A stretch of DNA of 64,000 nucleotides, from contig OX421962.1 of NCBI GenBank assembly GCA_949128115.1, forward strand, positions 36,975,745 through 37,039,744, given 5' to 3'. This DNA is from Anaspis maculata. Lineage: Eukaryota > Arthropoda > Insecta > Coleoptera > Scraptiidae. A program made the position numbers and the translations under genes. Every line of letters starts with the position of its first letter. Position 1 is the first letter of the stretch. Below the pieces are notes generated by a model, which saw only the letters and a list, made by a program, of their open reading frames with translations, ran no database searches and was not told where the DNA came from. Positions 55,441-64,000 of the stretch are shown here, in pieces.

Positions 55441-56695
55441 ACGCCGACATCTATGGTCCTTCGAGCCGGATGAAATGCGAACATTCGTGAGAACACTGGA
55501 TTGACTTACTGGTGCCTACATCCTGTCTTATTTGCGGGTTGAGAATACACCGGAGGCATGCCATGGTCTGAGGTGAAAGTCCTCTAAGTAACAGGATAGT
55601 GCAAATGGGTGCGAAGCGCGAGGGTCGACGTTTGAGGTGTCGCGCTAAAGCTGTGTTGGTACTAGTATAACCCCTAGAGCCCCCCCCTTCCCTTAGAACT
55701 GGCACATCACGTAACCGTATCCTTGGTCTGTATGGCTTGCCATTACCTGACCAGGGGAACCGCCGGTAGTATCGGGCTGAGCACGTTGTAGAGACGACGG
55801 AGACTCGTTAGAGCGTTATAAGGGTAGCCTTACTAACACGAGTGCTAGGGGTGAGGGAGGGTCTCGGGCCCATGCTACCTCGTCTCCTCATGATGGTGTC
55901 GGCCTCTTAGTGGCAGCAGCGAGGGCAACAGTCATATGTTATGGTGCTATTCTGTAAAAAAATAACATTCCATAAACGCTCTGTTATGTGAAAATTCGTT
56001 TCAGCCATTGGCTGTTGCCTAGGTAACAGCAACCGACCCTGGCTGTACAGAGGAGGCCGGCGTTTGAGGTATCGAGGATCGGTTCTAAAACGACCCTATA
56101 GTATCCGCCCCGAACCGTTGATGACGCCGTGCGTCCACGCTTACGCAAAAAAGAAAATAGAGAAGGGGAGGATTTGCTTGCGCAGGCCTGAGCTTCCCGT
56201 CAAGTGGGTCCACCGATTGTCCGGGAGAACTCCTGTAATCACCATTGGGTGACGGTTTGGGGATCTGACACTATAGCCGGTTATAAGGGCCTGGGATCTT
56301 GTCACACCATGCATCACTGGGAGGCGCACGCCGGAATGACCCGACAGCGGTCCTGACCGGGCTCATTTGGTGGCTAGTGCGACCCTGTCTTCTCCGACAA
56401 CACATTCTCGGTTCCTGTACGGCCTTGTGTGGAGGACTGGGGACGCGGGGGACATGTCGCTTGACCTTCGCTGACTTCACCACTAGTAGTAGGTATGTAC
56501 TGATTCGTCAAATTACTGGCAGAATTCCTTGTGTATTCCATTTCTGTTTGGCTGGAATTTTGGTATTCAAGTACCGCTACCTGCTACCTGATCACTGCTT
56601 TATTTACCTGAAACTTGGACATTCGTTGTAGGATAACAGATTCCTCTTTCCATGTTTCCGCGATCTACGATATTTCGATATCGACAATAAACCTG
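55441..56695. other. GC-richer block upstream of the BEL relic
   Basis: GC content is clearly above the surroundings. GTTTGAGGTRTCG occurs twice (55629 and 56062). It lies directly upstream of a BEL/Pao gag relic, so it may hold that element's LTR or leader, but TG..CA ends and a primer-binding site were not identified. It does not look like rRNA. Confidence 0.3.
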
Positions 56696-56699
56696 CCTT

Positions 56700-57205
56700 A
56701 AAGACCCTTTTCAAGATCATGTACGATACGGCATTTGCGATCCACCAACAATGTGCACCCATCAATGCCATTACGGCTCACCTCCCTAATCAGGCGGACA
56801 AAGTTTCCCTTGATGAAGAGACAGTTTGGGCAGTCGTTGTTGACAAATTTTGTGACATTTACGTGAAATATATCGCTTGGTTTCCCACGGCGGCCGGCGC
56901 GACACCACTACAAGTCTCGATGGCTCGCGTTGCCAGTGGTAACAGATCTAATCTCAAGTTACCCGTTGACCTTGAAACAGTTCGATGGTGAATTCTACGA
57001 CTGGAAGTCTTTCATTGACTTCGTGTAGCTAAATTTTCTACAAAATATACTCGACAATTCTACTCGTCGGGAATTCGAGTAGCACGTTTTTACTTCGGAC
57101 ACCGAAAGGTTCCAACCTTGACAGAACTATCGGACTTCGTGGAACAGCAATGCCAGATTCACGACATAAACTCGACAGCAGCAGAAAAAAATACCCCAAG
57201 ACAAG
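56700..57205 (+). pseudogene. BEL/Pao-type gag relic
   Basis: The frame from 56719 begins MYDTAFAIHQQC. It is followed, after a frameshift near 56970, by LKQFDGEFYDWKSFIDF. This resembles the conserved 'LPxFDGxxxxWxxFxD' block of BEL/Pao retrotransposon capsid (gag) proteins. TLTELSDFVEQQCQ near 57115-57160 continues the match. Stops and frameshifts interrupt it. No protease or pol of this family follows; instead LINE sequence begins near 57215. Confidence 0.6.
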
Positions 57206-57214
57206 TTCAACAGC

Positions 57215-59450
57215 TGGGCCTGAGTAAAATGGAGGATGAACTGTTCGTGGAACTTCTTAATGCTAGGCTGAATCGTTCACCCCGTGGCGACAAACCCGAT
57301 GATATGGTAAAAGATCCGATTGACGAGCTCACAAAGTCTGCAAGCAAACAATGCCCAAGCGGGAACATCACAGGAGAAGGGCTGCGTATTGGTGGAATGA
57401 CACCATTGCTAACTTCCGTAGAAGCGCAAACAGGGCAAGGAGAATATTTCCAAGAGCTCGTTGCAAGAACGAACTTACGTGGGTTCTTAAGGAGGCGGTC
57501 ACGGAAACCAAGAAGCTGCTCAACTAATTAATCAAGAGAGTGAAGTGCGTATAGCTTGGAAGGCGTTGTGTATTGAAGTGAAGGCTGACCGGATTCTTAC
57601 CAAGCGTGTCTGCCAACACGAAACAATTGCGACAGGGAGAGTGCCGGTCATTGTCGATGTCGCCCAGAGAAGTCCATCATTCGGGAAGCATGATAGTCAT
57701 GATAGGTGAGATTGAACAGACGGTGATGAGGCTCAGGAGCGGCAAGGCACCCGGTCTCGATGGGATCCCAAATGAGGTCATCAAGCTTGTGGTCGAACAC
57801 AGGCCTCAGCTCATACTCCGTCTCATAGACACATGTTTGGGAAGGGGGTACTTTCCAAGAATGAGAAAAATTGAGCGCCTGGTTTCCCTAAAAAAAAACG
57901 GAAGGAGACGGTCATCATACCGGACGCTCTGTCTCTCTAACTCTTGGTCAAATCTCAGAGGCGAGTGTCCCGGGTTCAAATCCGCACTGGACCAGATGGA
58001 CTTTTTCACGCGTCCCTTAGTACTGGGGCATCTACTATCGTGCAGTGATGCCCCGGGAAGAGGGATGAAACGAGAAAGCCATCGAAACAAAACCCCACTG
58101 ATAAATCCCACACTGATCCAAAGATGTAAATGTGATCCCGGAAGATCATGGGGCATTATGTGGTAGCTACCGTTGACGTAAGGAACGCTTTCAATTTGAT
58201 ACCATAAAAAATAATCATGAAAGCACTGAAGAACAAGGGGATCTTCATCAACAGTTACTTTTGCAAGCGAACCATCACATACGGCGATCAGACCTTTGAA
58301 AGCACGGCGGAGTGCCACAAGGCGCAATGATGAGACCCGAGCTGTGGAATGTGGCGTATAATGAACTTTTGGGGCTGGAGATACCACCTGGAGTGAAGCT
58401 GGTCGGTTTCGCAGACGAGGTGGCTGTGATTCAAGGGACATTCAAGAAATTTAAACAAACATAAATGACACTCTTGAGTTGGTGTTGGCGTGGCCAACCG
58501 ACCATGGTTTACAGGTCGCTACAGAGGAAACGGAAGCCATCCTTATTAAGAGAAGAAAACGGCTGATGCCACCAAGGCTCACGTTTAGAGGCACAAGTAT
58601 GGCTTTTTTTAGAGAGATTAGGTACCTGGGTGTCACCATCGATTCGAAGCTACCGTTTGTAGGGCACGTCAAGCACAGGCAGGTGGCTGCAAAAGCCGGA
58701 TGCATGCTGGCTGCTCTTGGAAAGTTGATGCCCAATACCTGAAGAGCGGGAGCTGGAAGGCGCAGACTCTTGATGAGCGTGGTATCATCGTCAATCGTTT
58801 TGGGAGGCGTCCCGGTCTGAGGCGTGACAATCAGTAGTAGACCGTCGAGCATGAAAAAAGTCGAGAAAGAGCTGCGGAAAGCGGCAATCAGAGTGGCGTG
58901 TGCCTTCCGAACAGTGTCGCTCCGTCAAGGACACAGCCAGAATGCACCCTTCGATCTCCCAAAAAAAGATGCGCCAACCATAAGCAACTTCCGAACGTGT
59001 GAGAAGCGGTACAGCGACTGGAGGCAGGCGATGACTGTGGAATTGTCGGAGAGATGAAGCAGGGAAAGTAGCTGGACTGAGAGACTGATCCCAAACCTTG
59101 AGGACTGGAAGAGCTTACCGCGAGACTGATCACTGAGTGATTCAAGCCTTGACCGGGCATGGGTGCTTTGGCACCTACAGGCGGCGTAGTGCCAGAATGC
59201 AAAATGTGACCTGTGCGGCAAAAAGCTCGACGATCCACAGCACTTACTGTTCGAGTGTGAAGGAGTGACTGAAGTACGATGGCAGCTGGAGCGGGACTTG
59301 AGAGCTGACCTGTCATCGGCGAACCTAGCTGCAGTGATGTTGAACAGTGCCGATGAGTAGATGATGATGGCAGGGTACCTCAACGACATCATGAGATTAG
59401 GAATTGAGGCCGAACGCACTCATGAACGTCGCCACGGGGGCGAGTAACGG
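57215..59450 (+). pseudogene. R1/jockey-like LINE ORF2 relic
   Basis: In order: a linker after the missing endonuclease (AYWWNDTIANFRRSANRARR in one frame, AWKALCIEVKADR in the next); RT start with EIEQTVMRLRSGKAPGLDG (about 57710-57770); VTLDVRNAF-like sequence (about 58155); GLEIPPGVKLVGFADE (58370-58420); LAWPTDHGLQVATEETEAIL; IRYLGVTIDSKL; and a C-terminal zinc knuckle CDLCGKKLDDPQH with a following C (59208-59262, CCHC). The catalytic FADD is FADE. At least five frame changes and an insertion near 57945-58150 show it is dead. The knuckle and domain order fit the R1 group. Confidence 0.82.
57945..58085 (+). repeat. Possible SINE-like insertion with tRNA B-box
   Basis: GGCGAGTGTCCCGGGTTCAAATCCGC (57959-57984) has the B-box GGTTCAAATCC and adjoining stem of a tRNA 3' half. 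It interrupts the LINE protein between its SYRTLCL block and the VRNAF block. A stem, GGGGCATC/GATGCCCC, follows at 58025-58053. The A-box was not found, and the sequence differs from the SINE at 30714. Confidence 0.4.
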
Positions 59451-61619
59451 ACCAACATAAGGGAACCAACTACAAGACCAGCCACTCCTTGTGATGAGTG
59501 ATGCTCACGCATTCCCAGGGAGCAGGTTAACCACCAGATGCCTTATTCTTGAAACAGGGAACAAAGTAGTGAATGTTGAGGAGTTTCATATTAATTTTCT
59601 ACAGAGTGATACGTAAAATGGTGCAAAATTGCAACGACTTCATCGTACGCCCGTTTTTCAAATATAATTTTTTCATTGTTCTAATACAAAAATCTTGAAG
59701 TGTGGTGTCTTATTTCGAAACGGTTTTGGAATTACTCAGATTGGAAATCGAACATTGAAGAAATAAATCTTTATGTTGAATGTTGCAGATTTACAGAAAT
59801 CAGGCATCGCCCAAGCATTAAAAGTATAACGTCCAGGGGGGCTTTACTTCACTCGGAAACTGAAGTTTTACATCGTTATCATGCTCAAACTCGGGCTCAA
59901 ACTTGCAAAAAGAACATGTTCCACGTTCAAAATTCTGATGAAATTCTGACGAAATTCAACGTACGAAAAACAGGCAGTGACAACCACTCGAAAAAGTGCC
60001 CCCCCTGCTTGGCCCCACACCAAATATTCGGGTTGTGTTGAGAGTGAAATTGTCCTGGACTGTTGTACGAACAATCTTGCTAAGTGTCAACATCCATTCA
60101 TCAAAAGTGACTTAACCTCGCCCTATATACCTGCGTCGATCACCACAACCTAAGTGAATTACCGCTAGATGTCGACTCATGCAGACAAGTAAATCCACTG
60201 ACGTAAATCAAGTCGAAATCTATGAAAATCCACCCTTTTTGTTTATTTTCCCAAAGAGCATTCGTCCGCTTGGCTGATTGAATTCTTGAAATAATGGGCG
60301 ACCAAAGTTGGTAACTACTGCAATTTCTTGGCATGGTGATAAGCTCATAAGTTATGATATACCTCATTGGTCAACAACAACTGTCGGCTTGGCGAAAAAT
60401 GAATGCAAATTTTTCATTTAGGTGGAACGACCGACAAGAAAAAAAAACAGAATAAGAAACTTCGAAGCCTTTTCTGGTTTATACTTTGTAAACCTAATGA
60501 ATGCTAATATCAGAGGATCTCATTCCACGCGGCGGCATACATATAATAAATAACTAATATAAATTATTAAAAACGAGGCGTTGAGGGTTAGGGAAATTAA
60601 TTTGACGTTGAATTTTCATAATCACCTCAATATGATCACATCTGCATAATTTATACGTGGCATATCTACCAATAAACGCACACCGTGTTTGGATCCGCCG
60701 TGGATAATTAGCCAACAGTATCACCATTTCGAATTATTTATGTTTTAGTTTATTTCAAATCCCGTTTACGTATACCCATTTAAAAACCTGTTGAAAATAT
60801 ACACTACGTAGCGCTGCACCTAAACAGTGCTACTTATGCAGTCTTATCGACCCAGTTCTATTAATTTTATGCCCCTAATTGAGCGATCATTTTCTTTTTC
60901 TCTGGCGATGCGATCCTGGCAACACTTTTCTTCGAAAATTCTCATTTCAAACTGGCCCAATTAAGAGGCTACCTGTTGTCAGCACGGCTTAATTATTATC
61001 ATCGTTCTGGAGAGCGCACTAAATACAGAGCACAGAGGCTTTATATTTGTTACTATAGGAACATTTCCCTTGATTTTATCGATCGTCGGCAAAGCTTAAG
61101 TCCTAAATGATGAATGAATTTCCCCCCTCCTTTGGATGCCGCGGGCCGCATCGGAAAATGTCAGGGCCAATGTCAATAGACAGGGATTCATCGCAGGTCA
61201 TTTCTCTTTCATTTATTTATTATTTGGCCGTCATCAAAAGGTAGACACGAAAATATCCGAGAGTGATCAAACATTAATCGCAGACGGCCGCGCTCCAGCT
61301 GCTTGCGTATGACACTAACCTGATACCTATTTTAAAATATAGGTACTTATTCATACAATATTCAGTGGATCAGAGGTGAAAAGTATAGAATTTGTAGTCA
61401 CCTAGCAATTACGTCCAACTTTTGGGTGATATTCAAACTGTACGTACACGATCCACAGTTTCCAATAAATAGTAGATATCCCATCAGTATTAATAGAACT
61501 CTATTTATAAAAGCACCAACATAAGTTTTTCAAATATCTATAGGATTACCGACAGGGTGACAAAAAATGGCAGAAGCAAAGGTGGCGGTCTTTTTGTTAG
61601 AAAATCACTAGTTAGAAAG
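59451..61619. other. No recognised gene
   Basis: AT-rich. A 113-codon plus-strand frame at 59700-60041 has no recognised domain. The 60480-61350 stretch looks unique and repeat-free, with TAATTA-type motifs. Confidence 0.4.
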
Positions 61620-62250
61620 AGCGTAAGTTAGAAATTTGGGCTTGTAGCGTTTGTTAGAAAGTATCCCGATAATACCCGAAGGCCAATCTGTTGGGATATA
61701 GGGACCCTAAAAGCACTGTCATGTTTAGATCAATCTCTTCGTTCGTGATTTTCTGACACACGCTCCTTCTAACCTGCGATCCACCGGTTAGTATCGTTGG
61801 TTAGAAGTAGTGTATGTTAGAAAAATGCCACTGTAGCGTTAGCTTAGACAATTGGTCAGGTCAGGTCAGGCCAGGTCGTGTTGTCCTTGTCAGAATAGCT
61901 GGGAGTATGGAACCTAATTTCTCAATATGGTTGGTTCCCATATTAAAATGTATAGCAAATTGACCAAAGCTCGACCTAAGCTACGAACGTGTCTTTGGGA
62001 GATCAAGATCAATTTTCTAAGCTACGCTACAGTGGCATTTTTCCAACATACACTACTTCTAACCACTGATACTAACCGGTGGATGGCAGGTTAGAAGAAG
62101 CGTGTGTTAGCAAATCACGAACGAAGAGATTGATCTAACCATGACAGTGTTTCCAAGTTCTCTACTAGTATATCATAACAGATCGGCCTTCGGGTATTAT
62201 CGGGACACTTTCTAACAAACGCTACAAGCCAAAATTTCTAACCTACGCTT
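61620..62250. repeat. Palindromic element with about 220-bp arms
   Basis: AGCGTAAGTTAGAAATTTGGG pairs with CCAAAATTTCTAACCTACGCT, CCCGATAATACCCGAAGGCC with GGCCTTCGGGTATTATCGGG, and GCCACTGTAGCG with CGCTACAGTGGC. The loop (about 61850-62005) starts with GGTCAGGTCAGGTCAGG. Contains no coding signal. Confidence 0.85.
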
Positions 62251-62269
62251 TAGATTATTTTAGACTTTA

Positions 62270-62275
<6 letters not shown>

Positions 62276-62318
<43 letters not shown>
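62276..62318 (+). repeat. (GA)n microsatellite
   Basis: About 20 GA dinucleotides directly upstream of the RT fragment. Confidence 0.95.
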
Positions 62319-62321
<3 letters not shown>

Positions 62322-62339
62322 ATCATTACTAGGGTTTTC

Positions 62340-62520
62340 GGTTATAAGGCACACTTGTCACATCATCATTGCTCAGTTAGAGTTGGTAAGAAACTTTCCT
62401 CTTTTTTCTCTGTGATCAGCGGCTTCCCTCAGGGCTCGGTATTGGGCCCGATTTTGTTATTGATCAGTATTTCTGATCTCTCTTGTAGCCCAGGCATTTT
62501 AGGTCAAAAATCGACAAAAC
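62340..62520 (+). pseudogene. Non-LTR reverse transcriptase fragment
   Basis: VISGFPQGSVLGPILLLISI, then SDLSC, in the frame starting at 62355, matches the conserved RT block 'SGVPQGSVLGPLLFxxYIND'. Neither the upstream AFD block nor a downstream FADD was found; the following 60 codons of the frame look unrelated. A short isolated relic. Confidence 0.75.
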
Positions 62521-64000
62521 CCAGAAATAATTCGCCTAAGGCTGAATTTTTGCACATTGACAGTTTGAACCTAGTACAACGACATGTCAAAATACCCAAA
62601 CTTTCTCCCGTCCGCGTCTTTGATTTTCAGGTCCTCAGGTTCTTGGAGTTGCATCGCTCATCTGCGTCTGATGCCGTAGCATTATTCTTGAACCGATCAA
62701 GCTCAGTTTGGGCTTAAATTGAAGAGAAAAGATCAAGCAATGATTTTATGTTGCAAAAGCTCACATTCGGTGCGCAGCAAGCCGGCAGACCCGCGAAATT
62801 CGAAATTAACGCTGCTATTCGCGACCTCTTCTCACGGAATTCTTGCTTTGTATCGTTTGTCAAGAATGAATAGTGACAAACTAGAGGTCAATGCATTCAG
62901 CAATTCTTCAGCTTTCCAAGTGTGTATCTATGGTGCCTGTGGGAGCACCGATTGCAAATATACACCCCCAGACTAAACGTGAGTCTGGGTGAAGCGATCT
63001 CTGTGTGGCGCCATATGAGGCGATTGTCGAAACCCGTCAATCTGTTAGATGCAAATGCACCGTAATTCGATGCATTGTATCCCGTTGATATCATTTTGGT
63101 ACAAAAAGTGTCAATAATTGTTGAAGGGGGCCCGTGGGGAGGCGAAGCTCGGCTAGGTGGTTATTTTTTTCCCTGGGCCATGTTAAACCGATCACGACAT
63201 GTTTGGTGTCTTTTCCGACTGAATCCAATCTCCTAAACTCAAATCCGAGGTGTAAATTTGGATAAAAGCAAGTTTGAACAAGTTAACTTAGATAAAGCTT
63301 GTTTTTTCTTTGACAATTTTGACAATTTTCTTCACTGTTAGAGGTGTTCATCTTTGAAAATAATTCAGGAGCCATCAGAATAAAGTGTCTTCTTCACGAA
63401 AATCATTCACTTGATATATAATTTGGTTTCTCGAGTTCAAAAAATCGATTTGATTTGAACCTGAGTCGGCGCAGCGCAGCGTCTACTGATGACCTGAACA
63501 CTACAGCATGCACCTGTAAAGGAAAATAGCCTTAACTATTGAAGGAATAATGACTTATCTCTGAGAATGCGAGGATATGTGCAGAATTGAAATCCCTATA
63601 AGATTCGCCGTGAATCTCACCACAGAGTTATGAGTTATATGAGGGGAGACGTAACAGTTCCCATTTGAAATATAGAGTATGAATCTTGCTAAAATGTTAT
63701 GCCCGTCATCGAATAACTCAAAATCCTGCAGCGCAATTCATGGCGATTTGAATTATGTTCAGGGAATTCAGTTCTGCACAGATCTTCGAAGTTTGGAAGA
63801 TGGGCTATCATTTTTTCAATAGTTTGAGGTATTTTTATCTAAAGATGCTTGATGTAGTGTTTTGGACATGTGTAGATGCGGCACCGGACCGGCTCATGTT
63901 CAAATCGATTTTTTTCGACTTGAGAAACAAAATTATCCATCGAGTGGATGAATTTCGTGAAGAATACACTCCAATCTAATGGCCCCTGAAATATTTCCTG
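62521..64000. other. No recognised gene
   Basis: Frames at 62719-62976 (plus) and 62897-63094 (minus) overlap and show no domain I can name, though the plus frame ends in a Cys-containing segment (CIYGACGSTDC). The remainder is AT-rich and unassigned to the window edge. Confidence 0.4.

Noticed and set aside
55441..56500. rRNA gene fragment, suggested by GC-richness
   Set aside because: No recognisable conserved rRNA block was seen; the position next to a BEL relic favours retrotransposon sequence.
59700..60041. 113-codon plus-strand frame as a gene
   Set aside because: No domain or repeat pattern, and no evidence of relation to the LINE just upstream.
62719..63094. Overlapping frames on both strands downstream of the RT fragment
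   Set aside because: Neither matches the rest of a LINE RT; both cannot be coding, and no motif favours one.

Overview
This window reads as repeat-dense eukaryotic nuclear DNA from an arthropod, most likely an insect. The evidence is AT-rich non-coding sequence, insect-type transposons (Tc1, piggyBac, hAT-like, Ty3/gypsy, BEL/Pao, jockey- and R1-like LINEs), tRNA-derived SINEs and many short elements ending in TACAGGGTG next to a TA target. A hemipteran is possible but not shown. No host protein-coding gene, rRNA or bona fide tRNA could be supported. There is no sign of operons, bacterial genes or CRISPR.

Layout. 0-10 kb: hAT-type end, gypsy RNase H relic, a 0.7-kb palindromic MITE, a foldback element with 16-bp tandem-repeat arms (3.4-4.8 kb), two abutting MITEs, a dead Tc1 transposase (6.2-7.1 kb), then a solo LTR (9.3-9.8 kb). 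10-20 kb: small palindromes, GC-rich 260-bp tandem repeats (11.5-12.3 kb), and one repeat copy that holds both a piggyBac relic and a hAT-like MITE (13.6-15.5 kb). A 1-kb palindrome and a 118-bp-repeat element follow (16.7-18.9 kb). 20-30 kb: a 5'-truncated LINE with an intact reverse transcriptase frame (19.66-21.1 kb), a jockey-like fragment, a second piggyBac relic with TTAA ends (25.5-26.95 kb), and a foldback with 73-bp repeat arms (28.3-29.1 kb). 30-37 kb: a SINE inside a palindrome, a 1.8-kb palindrome, and a second solo LTR of the same family in opposite orientation. 41-46 kb: dispersed repeat families, a second SINE, a foldback with about 23-bp repeat arms and another large palindrome. 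47.5-50.8 kb: a nested set of palindromes. 51-59 kb: palindrome, gypsy pol relic, BEL gag relic joined to an R1-like LINE relic. 61.6-62.5 kb: a palindrome, a (GA)n run and an RT fragment.

How it fits together. Nearly everything is mobile DNA, and most of it is dead. The most informative point is that older repeats act as dated landing pads. The second arm of a palindrome, or a second copy of a family, gives the empty site, so insertions and target duplications can be read directly. The most unusual point is the number and variety of long inverted repeats (more than a dozen). Four unrelated ones carry tandem repeats, three of them in the arms and one in the core. In the 47.5-50.8 kb block, inner elements sit at the symmetry centre of the outer ones.

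Limits: boundaries were read by eye and are usually good to 5-30 bp. Family names rest on motifs, not searches.
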